Assembly (NCBI RefSeq): GCF_000332315.1
Contig: NZ_KB235933.1
Coordinates: 169,183-230,787 of the forward strand
Source: Prochlorothrix hollandica PCC 9006 = CALU 1027
GTDB lineage: Bacteria > Cyanobacteriota > Cyanobacteriia > Prochlorotrichales > Prochlorotrichaceae
DNA: 61,605 bases
Direction: 5' to 3'
Position numbers and translations under genes: made by a program. This document shows positions 31,811-43,430 of the stretch, piece after piece. Under the pieces are notes generated by a model. It did no database searches. It saw only the letters and a list, made by a program, of their open reading frames with translations, and had not been told where the DNA came from. How positions within the stretch are numbered: position 1 is the first letter of the stretch; each line of letters starts with the position of its first letter.

Positions 31811-32620
31811 TTAGTGTGCAAGCCAAGTTTGAACAAAGCCCCGACCGAGGCTCTCCTGTCCCCCAATTTGGAGAATATCCGCTTGGTTCAGCAGAGTCGT
31901 GAAATCAGCCGCAGACTGGGAGCCAGTGCCATGCTTGGCCTGGGTGGTGGTTCCCCAGGGGAAATACATAATCGTATCGGGGGGAATGGCTTCCTCATAG
32001 CGAAAGCTCCCATCTTTTACTGTCTTATGCTCATCCAGCTTGATTTTCACTTGTCGCCAAAGGCCCATTTGGATCAGGGTGGCACAGTGCTGGTCTGGCA
32101 GAACGATCGCCCGCTTGACCGTGGCAGTATGGGCTGATTGGGGCATCAGGGCTTTGAACTGATCTTGAGATAAAGCCGTTAACTCTGACGGTTTGATGAT
32201 GGCATCCTTGAGGTAGACAGGCTTCTTGGCATCCATCCCAAAGCAGGCATATTTTTCGCTGGGTAAGGTAATGGACTGCTGGGTTAGCCGTGCCCAGCGT
32301 TGCAACAGCAGGGGAGAACTGACCCAAATCACCCCATGGCTCAGGGACGGAATGGGAAGCCACAATAAAGAGCCATCGCCAATCCAGATATCCCCTTGGG
32401 TTAAGGTATCCCCAGAGTCTAAATCCTTACCAAAAAGCTGATGACGATCGTCAATGGAATCTGTAACACTAGCCCGCAGCCGCCCCCGAATGGTACTAGA
32501 GGGAATGTAGGGAAGATTCGTATGGGATTCACGGGCAATCCCCAGTAAATTGCCCTCTTGGGTGGTGCCTCCGGTGTGGAGAGGGGCTAGCAGGTAGAAA
32601 TAAACTAAATTCTCAATCAT
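31811..32620 (-). CDS. cmr4: Cmr4, backbone RAMP of the Cmr complex
   Basis: Repeated backbone subunit of the Cmr complex, normally the one that cuts target RNA every 6 nt. Marks: YFYLLAPLHTGGTTQEG at the start, LPYIPSSTIRGRLRA (about 36-50) and the C-terminal glycine loop QIGGQESLGRGFV. The segment before the RE pair reads GNLLGIARE; in canonical Cmr4 the catalytic Asp lies six residues before that Glu (as in VVDLPIQRE), and here that place is Leu. RNA cleavage by this subunit may therefore be lost. I start at the ATG at 32620, which overlaps the upstream gene by 8 bp; the frame extends nine codons further to 32647. Confidence 0.88.
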   Translation of the reverse strand: MIENLVYFYLLAPLHTGGTTQEGNLLGIARESHTNLPYIPSSTIRGRLRASVTDSIDDRHQLFGKDLDSGDTLTQGDIWIGDGSLLWLPIPSLSHGVIWVSSPLLLQRWARLTQQSITLPSEKYACFGMDAKKPVYLKDAIIKPSELTALSQDQFKALMPQSAHTATVKRAIVLPDQHCATLIQMGLWRQVKIKLDEHKTVKDGSFRYEEAIPPDTIMYFPWGTTTQAKHGTGSQSAADFTTLLNQADILQIGGQESLGRGFVQTWLAH

Positions 32621-33233
32621 GGCAAGTGTTTCCCTCAATAATGCCAACTAAGATTTTTAAGAGTTGCTCTAGCTGTCCAGGAACGCTATAGAGCAAAATA
32701 TCCTGGGTGATGGTTTTACTCGCTGCGTCTAGCTTGCCAAAGCGCCAAGCCTCCCCGATCGTGACTGCTCCATAAAGGATTTCTAAATCCTCAGCCTGGG
32801 CTAGGGCAATCATCTCTGCTGCCAGTTGGGTAAAACCCCGTGAGAGATCATCCCGCTTGGCTTCAATGATGATCAAATTTTGGGACGATCGCAGTAAATA
32901 ATCCAAAGTCCCCTTCAGCCAATTATTGACTGTTAAAGAATATTCAATGCGCAATTGCGATTGACAATGGACCGCTACAGCAAAAATAATCGGGGCAATT
33001 AGAACTTCACGGCGAGCCGTTTCACTGCTCAAGCTAACTAGGGGCAGGATGTCCTGAATTTGCTGAGCTAAGGCGAGTTGGGGCAGGGCACGATCGCTTT
33101 GGGGTAGCGATAACTGAGCAATTTTAAGGGCATACCCCAGTTCCCCCAAAATCTCATCTGGTTCCGCCAGCATTTCAAAATACGATCGAAACGTGTAAGA
33201 TTCGCTATCCTGGAGAATTTTAGGCTTGGCCAT
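32613..33233 (-). CDS. PD-(D/E)XK nuclease-like protein, copy 2 (between cmr3 and cmr4)
   Basis: Paralogue of the gene at 26157-26735, here 206 residues. The same core is present: E76 (TARREVLIAPIIF), D111 (KGTLDYLLRSSQ), E124 and K126 (LIIIEAKRDDLSRGFTQLA), and the C-terminal YGAVTIGEAWRFGKL...LLKILVGI. It sits inside the core cmr genes, 2 bp after cmr3 and overlapping cmr4 by 8 bp, so it must be made together with the complex. The core keeps all catalytic-looking residues. No described Cmr subunit has this fold to my knowledge. Confidence 0.82.
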   Translation of the reverse strand: MAKPKILQDSESYTFRSYFEMLAEPDEILGELGYALKIAQLSLPQSDRALPQLALAQQIQDILPLVSLSSETARREVLIAPIIFAVAVHCQSQLRIEYSLTVNNWLKGTLDYLLRSSQNLIIIEAKRDDLSRGFTQLAAEMIALAQAEDLEILYGAVTIGEAWRFGKLDAASKTITQDILLYSVPGQLEQLLKILVGIIEGNTCHD

Positions 33234-33235
33234 CG

Positions 33236-37494
<4,259 letters not shown>

Positions 37495-37603
37495 AACGGT
37501 TGCTCCGTGGGAACCCTTTGCGGTGGGATGTACTTAGTATTGGACATGGCGAGAAAAAAAAGTAGGGTTTTAATGCGAACAGCGATCGGACTTGGGTCTG
37601 CAT

Positions 37604-39676
37604 TCAAGGTGGGGGGAGATAAAGGGCGGCGATCGCCCCAAGCCGCTGACGGAAATTCTCGACCCAGTGGGGGGGACCCATGACGCGCACCCCATCGTCA
37701 AAGCCCCAAATCCAGCGCTTGAGATCCACATTGTCCCAAGCCCAGTAGGGGAGCGTTAGGAGGCAGCGGTGGGGATGGGCCGGGTCGCCCGTGGGTTTGA
37801 GGCGGAAGAGCTTAGGGTGGCCCGGTCGGGCCGAGTCGGGGAGACGGGGCGACAGTTGGATTTGGTCGGGGGGGAAACGTTGATCCCCCTCGCTGACAAA
37901 GCGAAAGGCCCGATCGCTAAACCATAGCTCCAGGGTAGCGCTGATAGCTTGGCGCTGTTGCCGTTTGCCGCTAAGCCACTGACGCTGGTGATGGGGGTTT
38001 TTGCCTAAGAACAGTCCCCCCGAAGCTTGAAACAAAGCCTGTAGCTGCTGGCAGGCGCGATCCTGTATCCCCCGATCGCGGTACTGATCTACAACTCTAC
38101 CCCGAAAGACGCGATCGAGGCGATCGAACTCCAACAGTCCTATGTCGGGACCACTGGCCACTTCATAGCCCAAATACCAGCCAATATTGTGGAAAACCAT
38201 TTGGACAGGCCATGCCTGGAAAAAAGTTTCGGACTCCGTGCCATGGCGACCCACCCCCCGAAAGCGTTGTAGCTCTAGGCAGTGGCCTTGTTCAATGTCC
38301 TGCTCTAGGCGATCGACGGTATTGGCGAGGGCATCACTGGGCAGGTGGGTTTGGTTGGTGATGGTGAAGTTATAGAGAGCGCGAACGGGGTAGGGGGCCA
38401 AGGGGCTGAGTTTGCTGTATTTGAGGCGATCGTTCAGGGTATTGAGCAAATCCAAGACCGTGGGATCTGCAAGACTTTTGGCTTGACCCGCCAGCAGTTG
38501 GTGCAGTTGCAGCAGTTGGGGCTGGGAGAAAATGCCCGTACCCAGAAAATAGCCCTGTTTGTAGCGCTGGGGCATCAGGAGACCGTAGGGCTTGAGAATC
38601 AGTTGAATATCTTTGCGCAGGGTATCCCGACAACTGCCTAGGGAACCCGCCAAGATATTGCGATCGCGCAGGGCTTGGGTGAGGGCTTCCAGGGCGCTAC
38701 CATCTCCCCCATAAAAGGGATGGTGAGCGATAAAGCGTAGGGTGCCCATCAGTCGCAGGAAGCGATCGATTTCGGAATAGCCGTGGGTGGGAGTTAGGGG
38801 CAGGGGTTGCTCCGGCAGATCCCACGGGGGGAGACAGGGTTCGCTGTGGAGGAAGCCGTTGCGTTGCAACCAGTCTAGGTTTTGGGCAAGGGCGGGGCGA
38901 TCGCCGTAGAGGGGATCCTGTTGGCTGAGCAGGGCGCTGAGTTCGTCTAAGTCGGTTGTTAGCGTACTGAGGTCAGTTGTGGCTCCTAAGGCTTGTTGTA
39001 GCACATCAGGCTGGTGATGGCGCAGATTTCCAGCTCCGGGATACTCCAGAAGAACCCGGATTAAGTAGAGTAGGCGCTCAAAGGCCAGGAGGCTGCTGTA
39101 GGGATGGAAGACGTGCTTGGTGGCTTGGGTGGCGTTGCGGCGGTTGGTGATTTTGCGGGCAAGGCGAGGCAGGATGTCGTGGAGGTGGCGATCGAGATCA
39201 GCAATTTGGCTGGGATCTAGGGGTTCTAGGGTGGCAAAGCCTTCGGCGGCTTCAGGGGGAAAGGCGTGGAGTGCGGCGTGCAGGTCTTGGAGGATGGCGG
39301 CGGGGACTGGGCGATCGTGGCGTTCCTGGTTCCACTGCAAACAGGTATTGAGGGGAGTGGTCAGGTACCAGCCAATCCAAACCTGGTCGGGGTAGGTGTC
39401 CAGGAAGGGCAGCAGGAAACGGAAGCGCCAGGGGCGTTTGGCGTTGGTGGCATCGTAGATCAGGGTTTTGCCAGCGGTAATGGCCTGGTGGCACTGGGCT
39501 TGGACTTGGGCGAAAATTTCGGGCCACTGGCCTTGAATGCTGGGATCCCCGTAGAGTTGGGCGCGAATCGCGTCGGTGCTGATCACTACCGAGGGGGGTA
39601 GGTGGTGCTGGAGGGTTTGGGCCAGGGTGGTTTTGCCGCTGCTGGGGGGTCCGATCAGAATGTGATGCTGGGTCAT
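37604..39676 (-). CDS. P-loop kinase (PNK-like) fused to a WYL-domain regulator
   Basis: 690 residues in three parts. Residues 1-165 are a P-loop kinase of the polynucleotide kinase/zeta-toxin type: Walker A LIGPPSSGKTTLAQ (7-20), VVISTDAIRAQLYGD, LIYDATNAKRPWR. The middle is helical with a probable winged-helix-like segment (GYSEIDRFLRLMGTLRFIAHH). The C-terminal third contains a WYL domain (VFHNIGWYLGYE) and a WCX-like end. WYL proteins are ligand-sensing regulators of several cas operons in cyanobacteria. Position directly upstream of cmr2 on the same strand fits a regulator or an RNA-end-processing partner; the latter is speculation. Confidence 0.8.
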   Translation of the reverse strand: MTQHHILIGPPSSGKTTLAQTLQHHLPPSVVISTDAIRAQLYGDPSIQGQWPEIFAQVQAQCHQAITAGKTLIYDATNAKRPWRFRFLLPFLDTYPDQVWIGWYLTTPLNTCLQWNQERHDRPVPAAILQDLHAALHAFPPEAAEGFATLEPLDPSQIADLDRHLHDILPRLARKITNRRNATQATKHVFHPYSSLLAFERLLYLIRVLLEYPGAGNLRHHQPDVLQQALGATTDLSTLTTDLDELSALLSQQDPLYGDRPALAQNLDWLQRNGFLHSEPCLPPWDLPEQPLPLTPTHGYSEIDRFLRLMGTLRFIAHHPFYGGDGSALEALTQALRDRNILAGSLGSCRDTLRKDIQLILKPYGLLMPQRYKQGYFLGTGIFSQPQLLQLHQLLAGQAKSLADPTVLDLLNTLNDRLKYSKLSPLAPYPVRALYNFTITNQTHLPSDALANTVDRLEQDIEQGHCLELQRFRGVGRHGTESETFFQAWPVQMVFHNIGWYLGYEVASGPDIGLLEFDRLDRVFRGRVVDQYRDRGIQDRACQQLQALFQASGGLFLGKNPHHQRQWLSGKRQQRQAISATLELWFSDRAFRFVSEGDQRFPPDQIQLSPRLPDSARPGHPKLFRLKPTGDPAHPHRCLLTLPYWAWDNVDLKRWIWGFDDGVRVMGPPHWVENFRQRLGAIAALYLPPP

Positions 39677-40205
39677 GGGTCGGCAGGCTAGGGGGTGGGG
39701 TTTTAGCCTAGCGGATCCCTGGGGGCAGTGGGTGGGTTCTAATGCGAGGGGCGAAGGACAGGGGAATCGGTGAGACCCTAGGGCTAGCTAGACAAGGGGC
39801 TTAAGCCCAATACTAACAAATTGACCGTAACCTCCATTATTTGGGAGACCCTAGGGCTAGCTAGACAAGGGGCTTAAGCCCCTTGCCCCTGACGGACACA
39901 AGTCCCTGAAGTAACGCAAACTCGTCACGAACTTTCAAGGGTTTCAGGAGATTTAAGCCTCGACATTCCGGGGTCAACTTGCAGAATGCCGACTGAATAG
40001 GTATGCTTTTATCTAAAGCTAGCAGCATCACGTTTGCCATTAGCCGTGGCATAGGGTAGAAGAATGGTTATCCAAAGACATACAGCAATCCTAAATCAGT
40101 TGTAAGGATCTCGATCGCTGAAACCCCTTGTGTAGTGTGCTCCCTCCGGGCACACACCACACGATCCATTTCGGATTGCTGTAGTTAGTTCTCTCAGGAT
40201 GATGT
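39677..40205. other. Gene-free stretch with two repeat families before sbtA
   Basis: Divergent region of the kinase-WYL gene and sbtA. It holds two direct copies of a 37-bp sequence at 39772-39808 and 39845-39881 (GAGACCCTAGGGCTAGCTAG then GACAAGGGGCTTAAGCCC), which share the GGGGCTTAAGCCCC palindrome with 1010-1209, and one complete MITE-like element at 40081-40183. I see no gene. Confidence 0.8.
40081..40183 (+). mobile_element. 103-bp TA-flanked MITE-like element, copy 2
   Basis: Starts TACAGCAATCCTAAATC, ends TTTCGGATTGCTGTA. This copy has the best matching ends (TACAGCAATCC / GGATTGCTGTA). The central hairpin is shortened and imperfect. It lies 22 bp upstream of sbtA, so any promoter for sbtA must be inside or before it. 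Confidence 0.9.
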
Positions 40206-41189
40206 ATGGATTCCAGTCTGATTTTCGCCAATATTTTAAACCCCCCTGTGCTCTTCTTCTTTATGGGTATGGCCGCAGTATTTCTCAAGTCAGACTTGGA
40301 GATTCCACCGCCCATTCCTAAGCTCTTTTCGTTGTATCTTCTTTTTGCCATTGGCTTTAAGGGAGGTCATGAGCTTCATGAGAGTGGTTTTAACACTGAG
40401 ATTACGCTGACATTAGCCCTAGCAATTTTAATGGCAGCAATTGTACCGATTTATTCCTTCTTTATTTTAAAGTTAAAGCTAGATGTCTATAATGCAGCAG
40501 CCATTGCAGCGGCCTATGGATCCATTAGTGCGGTGACATTTGTGACGGCGACATCATTTCTAGATCGAGTGAATGTCTCATTTGGAGGCCATATGGTGGC
40601 GGCACTGGCATTAATGGAATCACCAGCCATTATTGTAGGACTCATATTAGTGCGCTTGGTGGCCACTGCGAATCTGAAGGGGGACGCTAAGGAGGACTTA
40701 TCCTGGGCAGAAGTCTTTCGGGAAGCCTTTCTCAATGGTTCTGTGTTTTTGCTGGTGGGGAGTTTGTTGGTGGGTTTGGTGACAAGCCAACAAGGATGGG
40801 ATAGTCTTAAGCCCTTTACTGGAGACATGTTTTATGGAGTTTTAACCTTTTTCCTCTTAGATATGGGTTTGGTCGCTGCGAGGCGATTTGATGACCTGCT
40901 CAGAAGTGGTACATTTTTAATCAGCTTTTCCGTCTTGATGCCCGTGTTTAATGCCTTGATTGGTATTGGCATTGCGGCCTTAATTGGTATGTCGGTGGGT
41001 AATGCATTATTGTTTTCGGTGCTCTGTGCCAGTGCGTCCTATATTGCGGTACCTGCGGCAATGCGACTGACGGTGCCAGAGGCCAATCCCAGCCTCTATA
41101 TTTCCATGGCACTGGCCCTGACCTTCCCCTTCAATATCATTGTGGGTATTCCCATCTATTTTCAGATTATTCAGCGGATTTGGACCTGA
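40206..41189 (+). CDS. sbtA: Sodium-dependent bicarbonate transporter SbtA
   Basis: High-affinity Na+/HCO3- symporter of the plasma membrane, part of the CO2-concentrating mechanism. Family marks: ILNPPVLFFFMGMAAVFLKS at the start, LYLLFAIGFKGGHEL (about 45-59), AAAYGSISAVTFVTA (about 101-115) and, in the second half, SASYIAVPAAMRLTVPEANP. Ten hydrophobic helices can be drawn. At 327 residues it is slightly shorter than the 374-residue Synechocystis protein, with a short cytoplasmic loop between helices 5 and 6 (ATANLKGDAKEDLSWAEV). sbtB follows 112 bp downstream on the same strand. Confidence 0.95.
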   Translation: MDSSLIFANILNPPVLFFFMGMAAVFLKSDLEIPPPIPKLFSLYLLFAIGFKGGHELHESGFNTEITLTLALAILMAAIVPIYSFFILKLKLDVYNAAAIAAAYGSISAVTFVTATSFLDRVNVSFGGHMVAALALMESPAIIVGLILVRLVATANLKGDAKEDLSWAEVFREAFLNGSVFLLVGSLLVGLVTSQQGWDSLKPFTGDMFYGVLTFFLLDMGLVAARRFDDLLRSGTFLISFSVLMPVFNALIGIGIAALIGMSVGNALLFSVLCASASYIAVPAAMRLTVPEANPSLYISMALALTFPFNIIVGIPIYFQIIQRIWT

Positions 41190-41301
41190 TTATGCTTGAT
41201 GGACAAGCACCTGACTAAACGTAACTGCCCGATTAAACGTAACTGAATGAACTGCACTGACCGTAAACTCAATTACACACTATTAGAAAGGAACAAAAGC
41301 C

Positions 41302-41622
41302 ATGAAAACTGTCAGTCGTCTTGAAATTATTGTTAGTTCGATGGAAGTTCCCAAGATTCTTGAGGTATTAGATAAAACAGGGGTTGCTGTCTATAGTGTC
41401 ATTAGAGATGTTGTTGGCAAGGGACTTTTTGGCACCGTATCAGATGACATGGATTTTGCGTCCTCTAGTTTGAGTAATGCCTATATCATTTCTTTTTGTC
41501 CTCCCGAAAATCTTACGCAGGTGGTGGATGCGATTCGTCCGGTGATTAATAAATATGGCGGCGTTTGCTATCTCTCGGAAGCACAAGAGATTCGCTCCAT
41601 TCAGTGCATCACTAAGTTTTGA
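41302..41622 (+). CDS. sbtB: SbtB, PII-like regulator of SbtA
   Basis: Trimeric PII-like protein that binds adenine nucleotides (cAMP, AMP, ADP, ATP) and controls SbtA. The ferredoxin-like core SRLEIIVSSMEVPKILEVLD and the T-loop region DVVGKGLFGTVSDDMDFASS are clear. At 106 residues it ends QCITKF and lacks the Cys-flanked C-terminal hairpin (R-loop, CGxxGC) that some homologues have. A good ribosome binding site (AAAGGA, 41286-41294 region) precedes the ATG. Its place after sbtA is the usual one. Confidence 0.92.
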   Translation: MKTVSRLEIIVSSMEVPKILEVLDKTGVAVYSVIRDVVGKGLFGTVSDDMDFASSSLSNAYIISFCPPENLTQVVDAIRPVINKYGGVCYLSEAQEIRSIQCITKF

Positions 41623-41641
41623 GGTAACCCTTGAGGGGGAA

Positions 41642-41680
41642 TACAGCAGTCCTCAATCCGTTGTCAGGATCTCGATGATT
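41642..41680 (+). mobile_element. Degenerate end of a TACAGCA-type MITE
   Basis: TACAGCAGTCCTCAATCCG followed by TTGTCAGGATCTCGATGATT matches the left 39 bp of the 103-bp element with several changes; the rest is missing. It follows the sbtB stop by 19 bp. Confidence 0.7.
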
Positions 41681-41708
41681 GTGATGGTTCCCAAGGTTCT
41701 CGATCGAC

Positions 41709-42275
41709 TTAAGCACTAGGGCGATCGCAATCCAAGGAATTTGCAGCCTTCTGGATCTGATGCCGTTGGGCTAATTGCTGCGGGGTGATGCGTTCATAGG
41801 ACTCAAACGGTTGATGAATCCAGGGGCTATTGTCCAGAAAATCCACATAGTAATTGGGCTGAATCACCGACGTTGACTTGTACCACAAAACCCCTGTGCG
41901 CATCTCTTCAATATAAAAACCATAGTGACTCGTGAGCCACTGTAAACTGCGCTCCAGGGTAATGCCAGAATCCACCAAATCATCCACCACTAACACATGA
42001 CTGCCTAAATTAGCTGTAGTCATGGTTAAATCTCGGCTAAAGACTAAGCCATGGCGTTCTTGGTTGTGCTGCCCGCCATAGGATGCAGCGGCAAGAATGG
42101 CCAAGGGGCAATCATAGAGCCGACACAAAATATCACCGATGCGCAATCCTCCCTTGGCTAAACAAACAATTTGATTAAAAGTCCAACCGGATTCATAAAT
42201 CTGAACCGCTAAGGTTTCCACCTGGCTATAGTAATCTGTCCAACTGACATATAAATCGGTGTCTGGTTTAGTCAT
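41709..42275 (-). CDS. Phosphoribosyltransferase family protein
   Basis: 188-residue type I PRTase. The PRPP-binding motif is VLVVDDLVDSGITLE (about 93-107), with FNQIVCLAKGGLRIGDILC before it (hypoxanthine/xanthine PRTase-like). The hood PNYYVDFLDNSPWIHQPFES resembles xanthine-guanine type enzymes. The exact base substrate cannot be given. Convergent with sbtB and, on its upstream side, 144 bp from the uracil-DNA glycosylase gene on the same strand. Confidence 0.88.
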   Translation of the reverse strand: MTKPDTDLYVSWTDYYSQVETLAVQIYESGWTFNQIVCLAKGGLRIGDILCRLYDCPLAILAAASYGGQHNQERHGLVFSRDLTMTTANLGSHVLVVDDLVDSGITLERSLQWLTSHYGFYIEEMRTGVLWYKSTSVIQPNYYVDFLDNSPWIHQPFESYERITPQQLAQRHQIQKAANSLDCDRPSA

Positions 42276-42337
42276 GGGGTTAGCAGAAAGAGGGGGGAGG
42301 GTGAAATCTGGAGAGGAGGACGATCGCCCCTTAAGAC

Positions 42338-42419
42338 GGGTATCAACTTAAGCCGGGACAGTGGGGCGCGGAGCGCCCCACTGTCCCGTTAATCTTGTCC
42401 CGCTTAAAGCGGGAACCCC
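42338..42419 (-). repeat. Palindromic element of family B, reversed copy
   Basis: Reads GGGTATCAACTTAAGCCGGG at its left and CCCGCTTAAAGCGGGAACCC at its right. The centre is a near-perfect hairpin GTGGGGCGC-GGA-GCGCCCCAC flanked by GGGACA/TGTCCC. Same family as 9001-9082 and 51002-51103, in the opposite orientation. It ends exactly at the stop codon of the glycosylase gene and may act as its transcription end. Confidence 0.88.
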
Positions 42420-43145
42420 TTAAGACGATGGGTTGAGTTGATCATACTTGGCCCGCACCGATTGAATATCCTGCCACATCAACCACTTGGGACTGTTGGG
42501 GGTGCGATCGGGGTTGCGCAATAAATAGGACGGGTGAAAAATGGGGAGACAGGGACGATCGTCCCAAAGCCGCCACTGTCCCCGAAGGCGGGTAATGCCG
42601 GTGCTGTCCCCCGTCACCGACTGCACCGCCGTCCCCCCACTCAGCAGGATAATCTGGGGATTAACGAGGCGAATTTGTTCCAACAGATAGGGACGACAGG
42701 CGGCAATTTCCGAGGGGGTGGGTTTGCGGTTGCCCGGTGGCCGGCACTTAATGGCGTTGCCGATATAGACATCCCGATCGCGGTCCAACTGCACCGATGC
42801 CAAAATCTTGTCCAATAACTGCCCCGCCTTGCCCACAAAGGGTAGCCCTTGCTGATCTTCCTGTTGCCCAGGGGCTTCCCCAATAATCATAATTTTGGCC
42901 TGGGGATTGCCCCGCCCGATGACCGCATGGGTGCGGGTGGTGCCAAGGCCGCAGCGCTGGCAGCGGTTACAGGGTTCCCCCAGGTCGGCCAAGGAGCCAT
43001 AGGTGCCGGGGGGGATGGGAATCTGGGGACTGGTGGGAATCTGGGCCGGATCGGCGGGGCGATCGGGGGCGCTGGGTTCCGGGCTGGGGGCGTTGGCATT
43101 GGCTCCGGAGAGGTCAAAGAGACTAATTTGGTCTGGGTTAGCCAT
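42420..43145 (-). CDS. Family 4/5-type uracil-DNA glycosylase (4Fe-4S)
   Basis: Removes uracil from DNA. From the ATG at 43145 (MANPDQISLFDLSGA) it has 241 residues. The four cluster Cys are CNRC (with CGLG next) and KCRPPGNRKPTPSEIAAC. Motif A is IIGEAPGQQED and motif B is HPSYLLRNP. A Pro-rich linker (about 17-48) precedes the domain. The open frame runs on to 43358, but that extension translates the MITE at 43270-43372 and is not real protein. The closest relatives are annotated as phage SPO1 polymerase-related or family 4 UDG. Confidence 0.92.
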   Translation of the reverse strand: MANPDQISLFDLSGANANAPSPEPSAPDRPADPAQIPTSPQIPIPPGTYGSLADLGEPCNRCQRCGLGTTRTHAVIGRGNPQAKIMIIGEAPGQQEDQQGLPFVGKAGQLLDKILASVQLDRDRDVYIGNAIKCRPPGNRKPTPSEIAACRPYLLEQIRLVNPQIILLSGGTAVQSVTGDSTGITRLRGQWRLWDDRPCLPIFHPSYLLRNPDRTPNSPKWLMWQDIQSVRAKYDQLNPSS

Positions 43146-43269
43146 GGGCAGAACGGCGACGGGGCGTTGGGGGACAGGGGGGATAGTTTTTGATTGTACC
43201 AGTCCCCCTGGCTGGGGCTGGGGGTGGGCGATCGGGGCCAGTGCCCGCTGTAGGAGTCGATCGCTGCCA

Positions 43270-43372
43270 TACAGCAATCCTAAATCAGTTGTAAGGATCT
43301 CGATGGCTGAAACCCTTGGTGTGGTGTGCGCCCGGAGGGCGCACACCACACGACCCATTTCGGACTGCTGTA
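43270..43372 (+). mobile_element. 103-bp TA-flanked MITE-like element, copy 3
   Basis: Starts TACAGCAATCCTAAATC, ends TTTCGGACTGCTGTA. Its hairpin GTGTGGTGTGCGCCC-GGA-GGGCGCACACCACAC is perfect: compensating C/G changes relative to copy 1 keep the pairing, evidence that the structure is selected or copied as a fold. It lies between the divergent glycosylase and nuclease genes. Confidence 0.92.
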
Positions 43373-43430
43373 AAATTGGTCTAGACTTTTAGGATCTGGC
43401 CTTTGTTTCTTACTGGGGACCCCGCCTCCG

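Noticed and set aside
39861-40052. 63-codon minus-strand frame
   Set aside because: Overlaps the GGGGCTTAAGCCCC repeat, has no ribosome binding site and resembles nothing known to me.
43146-43358. N-terminal extension of the uracil-DNA glycosylase
   Set aside because: Mostly translates the MITE at 43270-43372; the family-like start is at 43145.
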